From the NCBI GenBank assembly GCA_040219555.1, contig JAVJSF010000009.1:372001-436000 (forward strand): DNA of 64,000 nucleotides, given 5' to 3'. Shown one piece after another: positions 17,597-26,873 of this stretch; position 1 is the stretch's first letter, and every line of letters begins with the position of its first letter. Origin of the DNA: JAVJSF01 sp040219555. Lineage in GTDB: Bacteria; Actinomycetota; Thermoleophilia; Miltoncostaeales; Miltoncostaeaceae. The translations under genes were made by a program, and so were the position numbers. The notes below the pieces were generated by a model that was not told where the DNA came from, made no database searches, and saw only the letters and a program-made list of their open reading frames with translations.

Positions 17597-19084
17597 ATGT
17601 CGTCCCCCGCCGTTCCCGCCGGCGGCGCCGCGGGCGCCCGCCCGCCCCTGATCCCCATCGCGCTCTGCGCGCTGCTGGCCGGCGCCCTGGCGGTGTGGCA
17701 GCCGATCGTGGGCCTGGGCCTCGGTGCGGTGGCCGTCGGACTGACCCTCATCCGGGCCGTACCGGTGCGGCGGATGGCGCCTCTGATGGTGGTCCTGATC
17801 GCGCTGGCGGCCATCGCCGGCCCCAATCTGGCCGCCCCGGGGCTGGGCGCGGCGTTCCTGTTCCGGGTGCTGATCGTCCTGTTCGGCCTCGGTCTGGCCG
17901 GCTACCTGCTGCTGGACGGGCGCCTGACGATGCCGGCCGGCCTGCCGCGCCCGGCGGCCATCCTGGGGGTGTGGTTCCTCTGGACCGCGCTCTCGATCGG
18001 CTGGGCGGAGAACGTCCTCGCCGCGGTGCGCTGGACCAGCTTCATGGCGATGATGGCCGGCATGGCGCTGGCCATCGCCCTGCTGTGCCGCGACCGCCGG
18101 CGCGCGAAGGTACTGCTGTGGTCCCTGCTCGGGGCGTTCGTGGTGGCGGGACTCGTGGCGGTCGCCGAGGTGACGACCGGCCTGCACCTGCCCACCTTCC
18201 GCTCGGGAAGCGAGGCCCAGTACCTCATCGGGGTCGGCTCGCTGTTCGGCAACCAGAACAACTTCGCCACCTACCTCGGCCTGTGCCTGCCCTATCTGGC
18301 GGTGCTGCCGCTGATCTACCGCGACGTCCGCCTGCGCGCCATCGGCATCGCCGGCTCGGCGGCCTCGCTGGGCTTCATCCTCCTGACAGGCAGCAAGTCG
18401 GGGCTGCTGTCGGCCGGCTTCGTGCTGGCGGGCCTGGTGGCGCTGGCGGCCATCGACCCCCGCACCCGCCGGCGCCTCTTCGCCGCCCTCGGCGTGGTGG
18501 CGGTGGCCGCCGTGGTGATCATCCCCAGCCTGCAGGGAGGGGGACTGATCCAACTGGACGACCGCACGGTCACCAAGCTCGATTTCACGACGCTCGTGAA
18601 CCAGTTCGAGTCCGGGACCGGATCGGGCGCGGTGCGCGCCGGCCTGCTGGCCGACGGACTCTCGCTGGTGAACGCCACCGACGGCCTCGGGGTGGGCGCC
18701 GGCAACGCCGAGACCCGCGTCCACGAACTGGGGCCGGTCGCCCCGCGGGTGGGCAACCTGCACAACTGGTGGCTCGAGGTGCTGGTGAACGGCGGGCTGG
18801 TGGGCTTCGCGCTCTACCTGTTCTTCTACATCACGCTCATCCGCCGCCAAGCCCGGGCGCTGCGCACCGCCCAGGATCCGCTGGTGCGCTATATGGCGAT
18901 GGCCGGTTGCATCGCCATGATCGGATGGATCGCCGGCAGCATCGGCCCGTCCACCGCCATCCACTTCGCCCCGATGTGGATCATGTTCGGGCTCGGCATG
19001 GGCGCCCTCGTCCTGGCCCGCGCCGAGAACCGGCAGTCCCCGGCCCCACCCGCCCCACAGGAGTCAGCACCATCCGCATCCTGA
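17597..19084 (+). CDS. O-antigen polymerase / ligase family membrane protein
   Basis: A 495-residue protein with about twelve hydrophobic helices and a long extracytoplasmic loop near the C-terminal third, the layout of Wzy polymerases and WaaL-type ligases. Family-like segments are SLFGNQNNFATYL, LTGSKSGLLS, GVGAGNAETR and GNLHNWWLEVLVNGGLVGF. It probably polymerises lipid-linked repeat units or ligates the finished glycan to an acceptor outside the membrane. The sequence alone does not decide which. The stop overlaps the next possible ATG by one base. Confidence 0.8.
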   Translation: MSSPAVPAGGAAGARPPLIPIALCALLAGALAVWQPIVGLGLGAVAVGLTLIRAVPVRRMAPLMVVLIALAAIAGPNLAAPGLGAAFLFRVLIVLFGLGLAGYLLLDGRLTMPAGLPRPAAILGVWFLWTALSIGWAENVLAAVRWTSFMAMMAGMALAIALLCRDRRRAKVLLWSLLGAFVVAGLVAVAEVTTGLHLPTFRSGSEAQYLIGVGSLFGNQNNFATYLGLCLPYLAVLPLIYRDVRLRAIGIAGSAASLGFILLTGSKSGLLSAGFVLAGLVALAAIDPRTRRRLFAALGVVAVAAVVIIPSLQGGGLIQLDDRTVTKLDFTTLVNQFESGTGSGAVRAGLLADGLSLVNATDGLGVGAGNAETRVHELGPVAPRVGNLHNWWLEVLVNGGLVGFALYLFFYITLIRRQARALRTAQDPLVRYMAMAGCIAMIGWIAGSIGPSTAIHFAPMWIMFGLGMGALVLARAENRQSPAPPAPQESAPSAS

Positions 19085-20271
19085 TGCTCAGCCACATGTA
19101 CCCGAGCGCCATCAGCCGCACGGCCGGCATCTTCGTGCACGAGCAGGCCCTGGCCCTGCGCGCGCGCGGCCACGACGTGCGCGTGGTCTCCCCCACCGGC
19201 TGGGCCCCGCCCGTGCATCCGCGCTGGCGCGCCCACCGGGCCGTGCCGGGGACCGACGTGATCCAGGGCGTGCCCGTGCTCTACCCGCGCATGATCTCGC
19301 TGCCCGGCGCGCGGCTGGGGCGGCGCAACTGCGAGGCGATGCTGGCCTCGGTGGGCCACCGGCTGGTGCGCATCCACGAGCGCTTCCCCTATGACGTGAT
19401 CCACTCCCACATGGTGGTCCCCGACGGATGGGTGGCCGCGAAGGTGGCCTCCCGCCTGGGGATCCCGGCTGTGGCGACCGCCCACCGCGCCGACGTGCTG
19501 GACGTCCCGGCCCGCGGAGCGGCCGAGGCGGACCGGGTGGGCGAGGCCGTCGGGATGGTGGATCAGGTCTGCGCGGTCAGCCGCGTGGTGGCCGACGCCG
19601 CCACGGCGCTGGGGGACCCGCGCCGGCCGGTCGTGGTGGTGCCCAACGGCGCCGACACCGAGAACTGCCGGCCCTGGCCGCGCCAGGAGATGCGCCGCGA
19701 GTTCGGCCTGCCGACCGACGGGCAGATCATCAGCTACGTCGGCAAGCTGGTCCCGCGCAAGGGCGTGGACACGCTGATCGAGGCGCTGGGCCTGCTGGCC
19801 GCCCGGCCCCAGGGCGCGCCGCTGCTGGCCGCCGCCGGCGCGGGCGAGATGCGCCCGGCCCTCGAGGCCCGCGCCGCCGAGTTGGGCCTGTCCGACCGGG
19901 TGCGCTTCGTCGGCAAGGTCGACCACGACCGGGTGGGCCGGTGGATCGCCGCCGGCGACCTGTTCGTGCTCCCCTCGCTCAGCGAGGGCCTGCCGACGGT
20001 GGTGTGCGAGGCGATGAACTGCGGGGTACCGGTGGTGGCGACGGCCGTGGACGGCACACCCGAGATCGTGCGCGACGGCGAGACGGGCCTCCTGGTGCCC
20101 CCCTCCGACCCGCGGGCCCTGGCCGACGCGCTGGCGGCCGTCCTGGACGACCCCGGCCGCGCCCGCTCGATGGGCGAGCGGGCGCTGGAGGTGGGCCGCG
20201 CCGAGTACACCTGGGCCGCGAACGCCGCCACCATGGAGGGCATCTACCTCGCCGTGGGGGCGGGCGGGTGA
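19072..20271 (+). CDS. GT4 family glycosyltransferase (start uncertain)
   Basis: A GT-B enzyme of about 400 residues. Marks are the N-terminal strand and loop IRILMLSHMYPS, HSHMVVPDGWVA, the junction segment SYVGKLVPRKGVDTLIEAL and the GT4 donor-site motif SLSEGLPTVVCEAMNCGVPVV. The start is odd. An AGGAG at 19059-19063 sits eight bases before ATC (19072), where the family's usual initiating Met would be. The first ATG (19084) is 20 bases from that site and would cut into the first beta strand. I give the ATC as the likely functional start, with ATG 19084 as the alternative. The downstream gene overlaps by four bases. Confidence 0.8.
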   Translation: MRILMLSHMYPSAISRTAGIFVHEQALALRARGHDVRVVSPTGWAPPVHPRWRAHRAVPGTDVIQGVPVLYPRMISLPGARLGRRNCEAMLASVGHRLVRIHERFPYDVIHSHMVVPDGWVAAKVASRLGIPAVATAHRADVLDVPARGAAEADRVGEAVGMVDQVCAVSRVVADAATALGDPRRPVVVVPNGADTENCRPWPRQEMRREFGLPTDGQIISYVGKLVPRKGVDTLIEALGLLAARPQGAPLLAAAGAGEMRPALEARAAELGLSDRVRFVGKVDHDRVGRWIAAGDLFVLPSLSEGLPTVVCEAMNCGVPVVATAVDGTPEIVRDGETGLLVPPSDPRALADALAAVLDDPGRARSMGERALEVGRAEYTWAANAATMEGIYLAVGAGG

Positions 20272-22628
20272 GCGGCGGGGTGCTCCGCCTGCGGATGAAG
20301 GGGGGCCGGGAGGCCTTCGTGCCCCGCGCCCGCTGGGTGCTCGAGACCTTCGCCGAGGCCCTGGGCCGGGAGCCGGCCTGGACCGACGGGCCGGCCGATC
20401 TGGTCTATTCGCCCGAGGCCCCGGCCGAGGGGCTCTGGATCCCCCTGGACCCGGCGGCCCAGGCGTTCTTCGAGGGCGACCGGCCGTTCCCGTGCCGCGC
20501 CGTGCATCGGGCCCGCGGCCTGTCGCTGCTGTTCCCCCCCACCCATCCGGACTCCCCCATCCCGGGCGACATCGTCGCCGGCGCGTTCCACCTGCTGGCG
20601 CGCTGGGACGAGTTGCACGTGGCCGAGCGCGATCGCTTCGACCGCCTGCCGCTGGCCGCGAGCGCCTTCGGCCAGATCGCGGGACTGGACCTCGAGGACC
20701 CGGCGGTGGAGCGCTACCTGGACGCATTGCGCAGCGGCCTTCGCATCGCGCCGCCCACCTCCTGGCGCGTCGCCCTCACCCACGACATCGACCGCCTGCG
20801 ACGGCGCACGCCCAAGGGACTCGCGGGCATCGCCCGCCGGCGCGGGCCGCGCGGCCTCCTGGCCAGCCTCTCCGGCCCGGACCCCTGGAACAACATCCCC
20901 GACCTGCTCGAGACCACCTGGCGGCGCGGCCTGCGCTCGACGGTGTTCCTGATCGGGCGCAACCGCCATCCGCTGGACGGCACCCCGCGGCGCGTCTACG
21001 AGCGCGAGCGGCGCCACCTGGCCGCCGCGGTGCGCGCGGCCGGTGGTGAGGTGGGACTCCACGGTTCGTTCGCGGCCTCCGAGAGCGGTGAGGCCCTGGC
21101 CGAGGAACTGGCCGGGCTGCGCGGGGAGACCGGCCGGGTGGACGGGGTGCGCTTCCACTACCTGCGCTTCCGATACCACCAGACGGTGCGCTGGCTCGAG
21201 GCCGCCGGCGCCCGCTACGACGCCAGCCTGGGCTTCAGCGAGGCCCCCGGGTTCGCCACGGGCCTGGCGCGCCCCTACCGGCCCTACCTGATCGGCGAGG
21301 AACGGCCCGCGCGTCTGCACCTGCTGCCGCTGGCGGTGATGGACACCACGCTGCACTCACAGCTGCGCCTGGACGCCGGCGCCGCCCTGGACCGGGCGCT
21401 GTCGGTGCTCGAGACGGTCCGGCGCGCCGGCGGCCAGGTGGGCCTGCTGTGGCACAACACCTACCTGGCCGACGACCGCGCTCCGGGCTACGGACCGCTG
21501 TGGGGCGAGTTGCTGGACGAGCTCGGCAGGCGCGGGGCGGCCCTGGGGCCGGCCGGCGAGGGCGAGCCGCGCCCCGAGGGCGCGCGGCTGGACGGCCGGC
21601 GGGTGCTCCATCTCACCACCGTGCACCGCCCGCGCGACGTGCGCATATTCCACAAGGAGGGGCGCGCCCTGGCCCGCGCCGGCGCCCATGCGCAGGTGGC
21701 CGGCCCGGCCCGGAGACTGTCGCGCGCCGCGCGGCCCCTGGCCGGCTGGCGCCTGGCGGCCCGCGCCCGGCGCACCGGGGCCGACGTGTTCCACGTCCAC
21801 GACCCCGAGCTGCTGCCGAGCGCGCTCTGGCTTGCCCGCATCACCGGCGCGCCCGTGATCTACGACGTGCACGAGTACCTGGGGCACACCGCGCGCACCA
21901 AGCACTGGCTGCCGCGGACGCTCCGGGCGCCCATCGCCCTGGCCGCCGAGCGGGTGGAGCGCCTGGGTGCGCGGCGCCTGGCCGGCGTGGTGACCGCCAA
22001 CGAGGATCTGGCCGCGCGCTTCGCCGCCGCGGGGGCGCGAGCGGTGAGCGTGGCCAACTCGCCCTGGTCGGACAGCTTCCCCGAGCCGGCGCCGCACCCC
22101 GGCGATCCGGTGGTGCTCTACGTCGGCGGCCTGGGACCCCTGCGCGGCCTCGAACTGATGCGCCGGGCCTTCCCGCTGGTGGATGTGCCCGGGGCCCGCC
22201 TGGTGCTGGCCGGGCCGGGAGACCCTGGGCGGTTCGCGGGGGAGGTCGAGCACCTCGGGGTGGTGGACCACGCGGAGGTGCCCGGGCTCCTTGCGCGTGC
22301 CGCGGTCGCCTGGATCCCGCTGCAGCACCACGGCAACTACGACCGCGCGGTGCCCACCAAGCTGGTGGAGGCCATGGCCGCCGGGCGACCGGTGGTGGCC
22401 AGCGACCTGGGACGCACCAGCGCCATCGTGCGCGCGGCCGGCTGCGGCATCATCGTCCCGGCCGGCGACGCCGAGGCGCACGCCCACGCCATCGCCCACC
22501 TGCTGCGGCACCCGGACGAGGCGGGACGAATGGGGGCCGCCGGGCGGCGGGCCTTCCTGGAGGGCCTGGACTTCGACACCGAGGCGCGCTCGCTGACCGC
22601 CCTCTATGCGGAGGTGCTGGAGGGATGA
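20268..22628 (+). CDS. polysaccharide deacetylase-like / GT4 glycosyltransferase fusion
   Basis: A 786-residue two-domain protein. Residues about 1-430 are a polysaccharide-deacetylase-like (NodB-fold) module with its usual N-terminal extension. It has the metal-site motif LTHDIDRL near 170-177, STVFLIGRN, GGEVGLHGSF and a terminal GLLWHNTYL. Residues about 445-786 are a GT4 enzyme beginning RVLHLTTVHRPRDVRIFHKE. It continues VYDVHEYLG-type sequence, VVLYVGGLGPLRGL and VPTKLVEAMAAGRPVV. The two parts are in one frame with no internal stop. GTG start overlaps the previous gene by four bases. It may couple removal of an N-acetyl group with addition of the next sugar. Confidence 0.8.
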   Translation: MSGGVLRLRMKGGREAFVPRARWVLETFAEALGREPAWTDGPADLVYSPEAPAEGLWIPLDPAAQAFFEGDRPFPCRAVHRARGLSLLFPPTHPDSPIPGDIVAGAFHLLARWDELHVAERDRFDRLPLAASAFGQIAGLDLEDPAVERYLDALRSGLRIAPPTSWRVALTHDIDRLRRRTPKGLAGIARRRGPRGLLASLSGPDPWNNIPDLLETTWRRGLRSTVFLIGRNRHPLDGTPRRVYERERRHLAAAVRAAGGEVGLHGSFAASESGEALAEELAGLRGETGRVDGVRFHYLRFRYHQTVRWLEAAGARYDASLGFSEAPGFATGLARPYRPYLIGEERPARLHLLPLAVMDTTLHSQLRLDAGAALDRALSVLETVRRAGGQVGLLWHNTYLADDRAPGYGPLWGELLDELGRRGAALGPAGEGEPRPEGARLDGRRVLHLTTVHRPRDVRIFHKEGRALARAGAHAQVAGPARRLSRAARPLAGWRLAARARRTGADVFHVHDPELLPSALWLARITGAPVIYDVHEYLGHTARTKHWLPRTLRAPIALAAERVERLGARRLAGVVTANEDLAARFAAAGARAVSVANSPWSDSFPEPAPHPGDPVVLYVGGLGPLRGLELMRRAFPLVDVPGARLVLAGPGDPGRFAGEVEHLGVVDHAEVPGLLARAAVAWIPLQHHGNYDRAVPTKLVEAMAAGRPVVASDLGRTSAIVRAAGCGIIVPAGDAEAHAHAIAHLLRHPDEAGRMGAAGRRAFLEGLDFDTEARSLTALYAEVLEG

Positions 22629-23848
22629 GGATCCTGTACGTCTCGCAGTACTTCGTGAACGCCGACCAGGCCGGCGGGGTCCGCCACTGGCAGCACACCC
22701 GGGCGCTGGCGCGCGCGGGCCACCACGTGGCGGTGGTGACCACCTATGTCACCCACAAGGAGCGCAGCATCCCCGAGGAGTACCGGGGGCGGAAGGTCGT
22801 GCGCGAGACCGACCCCGACGGGATCGAGACCTGGCGCACCTACTCCACGCCGGGCTACGGCCGCGACCTGCGCTCGCGGGTGGCCAGCTACGGGACCTTC
22901 GCCCTGTGGTCGGCCGTGGCGGGCGCACGGGCTCCGCGGCCGGACGTGGTGCTGGCCTCCTCGCCCTCGCTGCCCTCGGCCGCGGCGGCGGCGATGCTGG
23001 CAAAGGCCCGCCGGGTGCCCTTCGTGCTGGAGGTGCGCGACCTGTGGCCGGACTCGGCCATCGAGATGGGCCTGGTGCGCGACGCGAGGACCATCGCCGT
23101 GGCCCGGCGGATGGAGCGCTTCTGCTACCGCGCCGCCACGCGCATCATCGCCCTCACCGAGGGCATCCGCGACGGCATGGTCGCCCTCGGGGTCCCGGCC
23201 GCGAAGATCGAGTTGATCACCAACGGCGTGGACCTCGAGATCGGCGCCGACCCGCAGCCCGCGGCCGATCCGCGCATCCCCGCCGACGCGGTGGTGGCCA
23301 TGTACGTGGGCGCCCACGGCACCTACAGCTCGCTGGGCACCCTGCTGGACGCCGCCGAGCGCCTGCGCGACCGGCCCGAGGTGCGCGTTGTGCTGGTGGG
23401 CAGCGGTGACCAGAAGGTGGCCCTGGTGGCCGACGCCGCCGCGCGCGGGCTGGACAACGTGGTCTTCGTCGACCCGGTGCCCAAGCGGCAGGTCCCCGCG
23501 TGGCTGGCGCGCGCGGACATCTGCGTCCTGCCCTACCAGGACCGCGAGCTCTTCGCGGGTGCCCTGCCGAACAAGATCTTCGACTACCTGGGGGCCGCGC
23601 GGCCGATCATCGCCTCGGCCCCCCGTGGCGAGGTGACGGCCGTGGTGGAGGCCGCCGGCTGCGGGCTCACCACCCCGCCCGAGGACGGCGCGGCGCTGGC
23701 CGGCGCGATCCGCGCCCTGGCCGACGACCCCGGAGGGCGCCGTCGCATGGGGGAGGCGGGGCGCGACCACGCGCTGGAGCACTACGACCGCCGGACGCTG
23801 GCCGCGCGCTTCGTGGCCACCGTGGAGGGGGTTGCGCGTGGCCGCTAG
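22625..23848 (+). CDS. GT4 family glycosyltransferase (WbuB-like)
   Basis: A 407-residue glycosyltransferase. It begins MRILYVSQYFVNADQAGG, continues with VLEVRDLWPDSAIEMG, and has the donor-site segment LPNKIFDYLGAARPIIAS, typical of WbuB/WbnE-type enzymes acting on amino sugars in capsule and O-antigen clusters. Length is normal for the family. ATG start overlaps the fusion gene by four bases (ATGA). The stop lies inside the start of the next gene, an initiating sugar transferase, so the two probably catalyse consecutive steps. Confidence 0.83.
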   Translation: MRILYVSQYFVNADQAGGVRHWQHTRALARAGHHVAVVTTYVTHKERSIPEEYRGRKVVRETDPDGIETWRTYSTPGYGRDLRSRVASYGTFALWSAVAGARAPRPDVVLASSPSLPSAAAAAMLAKARRVPFVLEVRDLWPDSAIEMGLVRDARTIAVARRMERFCYRAATRIIALTEGIRDGMVALGVPAAKIELITNGVDLEIGADPQPAADPRIPADAVVAMYVGAHGTYSSLGTLLDAAERLRDRPEVRVVLVGSGDQKVALVADAAARGLDNVVFVDPVPKRQVPAWLARADICVLPYQDRELFAGALPNKIFDYLGAARPIIASAPRGEVTAVVEAAGCGLTTPPEDGAALAGAIRALADDPGGRRRMGEAGRDHALEHYDRRTLAARFVATVEGVARGR

Positions 23849-24515
23849 CCGGCCCTTCGACGGACCCGTGGGCGGGCGGGCCAAGCGCCTGCTGGACCTG
23901 GCGATCGCGGTGCCCGCGTTCGTCGTGTTCTCGCCGCTCATGGTGGCCATCGCGGTGTGGGTGCGCCGCGACTCGCCCGGCGGCGCCCTGTTCCGCCAGG
24001 GCCGGGTGGGGTACGCGGGCCGCCCCTTCGCCCTGCTGAAGTTCCGCAGCATGGTGGTGGGCGCCGAGGGCATGGGCGCGGGCCTGGCGGTGACCGCCGG
24101 CGACGAGCGCATCACGCGCTCGGGCCGCCTGCTGCGCCGCACCTCGCTGGACGAGCTGCCCCAGCTGTGGAACATCATCCGCGGCGACATGAGCCTGGTG
24201 GGGCCGCGTCCCACGGTGGCCTGGCAGGTGGAGCACTACGACCGCCGCCAGCGCGGCCGCCTGGCCGCCCGCCCCGGGCTGACCGGCCTGGCCCAGATAC
24301 GCGGGCGCAACCAGTTGCCCTGGTCCCAGCGGATCGAGCTCGACATCGAGTACATCGAGAGGTGGTCGCTGATGGCGGACCTCCGCATCCTGGCCCGGAC
24401 GGCACTGGTGATCCTGCGCCGTGCCGGCGCGTACCGCGACGACGGCACGCCGCCCCAGTTCGATCTGCCGCGCCGCACGCCCGCGGGGGGCGACCCGGGC
24501 TCGCCCCCGCGATGA
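23838..24515 (+). CDS. initiating phosphosugar transferase (PglC/WbaP-type)
   Basis: A 225-residue monotopic bacterial sugar transferase that moves a phosphosugar from a nucleotide donor onto undecaprenyl phosphate, the first step of glycan assembly. One N-terminal hydrophobic segment (LLDLAIAVPAFVVFSPLMVA) is followed by LFRQGRVGYAGRPF, LLKFRSM, RTSLDELPQLWNIIRGDMS with the conserved Asp-Glu pair, VGPRP and ARPGLTGLAQI. GTG 23838 is preferred over TTG 23832 because the GGAGGGG at 23824-23830 then lies seven bases upstream. It overlaps the preceding GT4 gene by 11 bases. Confidence 0.87.
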   Translation: MAASRPFDGPVGGRAKRLLDLAIAVPAFVVFSPLMVAIAVWVRRDSPGGALFRQGRVGYAGRPFALLKFRSMVVGAEGMGAGLAVTAGDERITRSGRLLRRTSLDELPQLWNIIRGDMSLVGPRPTVAWQVEHYDRRQRGRLAARPGLTGLAQIRGRNQLPWSQRIELDIEYIERWSLMADLRILARTALVILRRAGAYRDDGTPPQFDLPRRTPAGGDPGSPPR

Positions 24516-24580
24516 GGCCCCGCATCACACCCCGTGGCGCCCCGGGGACCCCGCAGTACGAATATCCGCCCGTTTCCGGC

Positions 24581-24586
24581 TAAGGT
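24581..24586 (+). promoter_or_regulatory. candidate -10 box (TAAGGT) for the Wzz-like gene
   Basis: The hexamer ends eight bases before the GTG at 24595, and no Shine-Dalgarno lies between them. A leaderless transcript starting the chain-length and PQQ-repeat genes is plausible. Confidence 0.45.
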
Positions 24587-24594
24587 CCCCCACC

Positions 24595-25437
24595 GTGGAA
24601 CGCGAGATCACACTGCGCGAGTACGGCCGGGTGCTGTGGAGCGGCCGCTGGGTCCTCCTGGCCGTTGCCGTCGCGGCCGCGGTGGTCGGCCTGGCGCTGA
24701 GCCTGCTGTCGACCACCACGCACACCGCGTCGGCCGAGATCACGCTCGGCCAGGCCACCACGGTGTCGGGGACCCCGGTCTCGACGCCGGCCACCAACCC
24801 GGCCACGGCCGCGACGGTCCTCGGCTCGGACCGCCTCGTGGTGGCGGTCGCCCGGGAACTGGACATCGATCCGGATGATGTGCGGGCCGCCGTCACCCTC
24901 ACCGCACCGCGGACCGCCGGCGGCGCCGCGGGCAACCAGCCCACGCTGATCCTGCTGACCTGGGACGACACGGACGCAGACCGCGCCATCGCAGGCGCCA
25001 ACGCCTACCTGGACCAGATCAACGCGTTCATGATCGAGGCCAACGCGCCCGTCATCGACACGCTGCGCCAGACGGTCACCCGCGCGCGCACCGACATCGA
25101 CCGGCTCAACAACGACATCGAGCGCTACCGCGCGCTGCTTGAGGCCGCACCGAGCCCCGAGGAGCGCATCACCCTCCAGGGCCTGCTCAGCGCCGCGACC
25201 TCGCAGATCTCCACGGCCCAGGGCCTGTTGGCGAACCAGCAGATCGCCCTCGCCAAGGCCGAGACCATCGAGCAGCCCAACGTGATCTCGATGGCCGAGG
25301 ACGCCGTTGCCTCGGGTGGCCTGCGGGGGATCGCGCGCAACGTGGTGCTGGCCGGCCTGATCGGCCTGCTGCTGGGGATCGTGATCGTCTTCATCTGGCG
25401 CGGCAGCCCCGCCGGCCGGGCCGCGCCCGATGCGTAG
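24595..25437 (+). CDS. Wzz-like polysaccharide chain-length regulator
   Basis: A 280-residue protein with the Wzz/KpsE hairpin layout. It has an N-terminal TM helix (about residues 18-40), an extracytoplasmic domain with coiled-coil helices (DIDRLNNDIERYRALL), and a second TM (about 247-268) close to the C terminus. The cytoplasmic tail is short and contains no Walker motif, so there is no fused BY-kinase. It probably controls glycan chain length together with the polymerase at 17.6 kb. The next lipoprotein gene starts eight bases before this stop. Confidence 0.75.
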   Translation: MEREITLREYGRVLWSGRWVLLAVAVAAAVVGLALSLLSTTTHTASAEITLGQATTVSGTPVSTPATNPATAATVLGSDRLVVAVARELDIDPDDVRAAVTLTAPRTAGGAAGNQPTLILLTWDDTDADRAIAGANAYLDQINAFMIEANAPVIDTLRQTVTRARTDIDRLNNDIERYRALLEAAPSPEERITLQGLLSAATSQISTAQGLLANQQIALAKAETIEQPNVISMAEDAVASGGLRGIARNVVLAGLIGLLLGIVIVFIWRGSPAGRAAPDA

Positions 25438-26845
25438 CCGCCTCCTCGCCGGGGCTGCGGCGGCCCTGGTCGCCCTCGGGCTCGCCGCCGGCTGCGGGGG
25501 CGACGGCGGCGGCACGCAGGCGGGCTCCTCGGCGGGAACCGCAACGACCCCGGCCGCGACCACCGAGGCCACCGTCCGGGTGCGGGTCACCGACGGCGAC
25601 ACCGGCAACACGCTCGGCGGCGTCGACGTGCGCGCGCGCCTCGCGAGCGGCGAGACCGTCACCGTGCCCAGCGACTTCACGGGTCTCGCGGAGGTCCCGG
25701 CCGAGGCGACGCGCGTCGCCGCCACGCGCCCGGGCTGGAGCGCCGCGGTCGCCCCGGTCCGCGACGGCGGCCCGGTCCTTCTCGACATCTACGATGCCTC
25801 ACTGCAGAGCCCCGAGTACGGCGGCGGCCCCGAGCGCACCCGCCACGTCCCCGCCGTCGAGGCCGGCCCGCCGGAAGACCCGCCCGACTGGACCTTCGAC
25901 GCCATCACGCTGATCGAGTTCCCGCCGGCGGTGATGGACGGGCTGGTGGTCTTCGGGGTCAACTCCGGGCGCGTCTTCGCCCTCGATTCCGAGAACGGCG
26001 ACATCGTCTGGGAGGACCGCGTCACCGGGCCCATCGCCTCGGCGCCCTCCATCGTCGACGACGTGGCCTACGTCTCGGCCATGGACGGGACCCTCACGGC
26101 CTTCCGCCTGGACGACGGCCGGCGCCTCTGGCAGTTCTCCACCGGCGAGAGCCCGGTCGAGAGCTCCCCCCTGTTCCACGACGGGCTCATCTACTTCGGC
26201 GCCTGGAACGGAACGGTCTACGCGGTGGACACCGAGGGTGAGCTGGCCTGGAGCCATCAGATGAGCGACCAGGTGAAGGGCAGCGCCGCCCTGGCCGGCG
26301 AGCGCATCCTCATCGGCGACTACTCGGGGCGGATCAGCGCCCTCGACGCCACCTCGGGCGAGGAACTGTGGAACTACACCGGCGGGGCGCGCTTCTACGG
26401 AGGTCCCGCCGTGAGCGGGAACACCGCCGTCATCGGCGACGTGGGCAACGCGGTCATCGCCATCGACGTGCGCGACGGCAGCGAGATCTGGCGCCACACC
26501 ACCGCCGACTGGGTGTACGGCTCGCCGGCGATCGCGGACGGGCGCGTGTTCATCGGCGCCTACGACGAGGTGTTCCGCGCGCTGGACCTGACCGACGGTT
26601 CGGTGCTGTGGACCCACGATGCCGGCGGCCGTGTGTCGGGATCGGCCACCGTGGTGGGCGACGTCGTCTACTACTCGATCCTGTACCGCGAGGGCCAGCC
26701 CCGCAAGACGTGGGGACTGAACGTCCGCACGGGCGCGGTGGTCTGGCAGAACGACGACGGGCGCTACTCGCCGGTGGTGGCCGCCGGCGACACGATCTAC
26801 GTCGTGGGCACCAAGCTGCTGCGCGCCTACCGCGACGACGCCTAG
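25430..26845 (+). CDS. PQQ-repeat beta-propeller lipoprotein
   Basis: A 471-residue protein with a lipoprotein signal: basic start MRSRLL, hydrophobic core and lipobox LAAGC (Cys22). A Gly/Ala/Thr-rich linker and a small Ig-like regulatory domain (VRVRVTDGDTGNTLGGVDV) follow. From about residue 125 there are seven or so PQQ-like blades with GRVFALDSENGDIVW-type repeats. These propellers usually scaffold protein or glycan contacts, as in BamB; quinone binding is not implied. It is adjacent to and paralogous with the next gene; both have a PEYG...PERTR segment just before the blades. Confidence 0.8.
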   Translation: MRSRLLAGAAAALVALGLAAGCGGDGGGTQAGSSAGTATTPAATTEATVRVRVTDGDTGNTLGGVDVRARLASGETVTVPSDFTGLAEVPAEATRVAATRPGWSAAVAPVRDGGPVLLDIYDASLQSPEYGGGPERTRHVPAVEAGPPEDPPDWTFDAITLIEFPPAVMDGLVVFGVNSGRVFALDSENGDIVWEDRVTGPIASAPSIVDDVAYVSAMDGTLTAFRLDDGRRLWQFSTGESPVESSPLFHDGLIYFGAWNGTVYAVDTEGELAWSHQMSDQVKGSAALAGERILIGDYSGRISALDATSGEELWNYTGGARFYGGPAVSGNTAVIGDVGNAVIAIDVRDGSEIWRHTTADWVYGSPAIADGRVFIGAYDEVFRALDLTDGSVLWTHDAGGRVSGSATVVGDVVYYSILYREGQPRKTWGLNVRTGAVVWQNDDGRYSPVVAAGDTIYVVGTKLLRAYRDDA

Positions 26846-26873
26846 GCCGCCCGCCAAGAGGATCCTGATCGCG

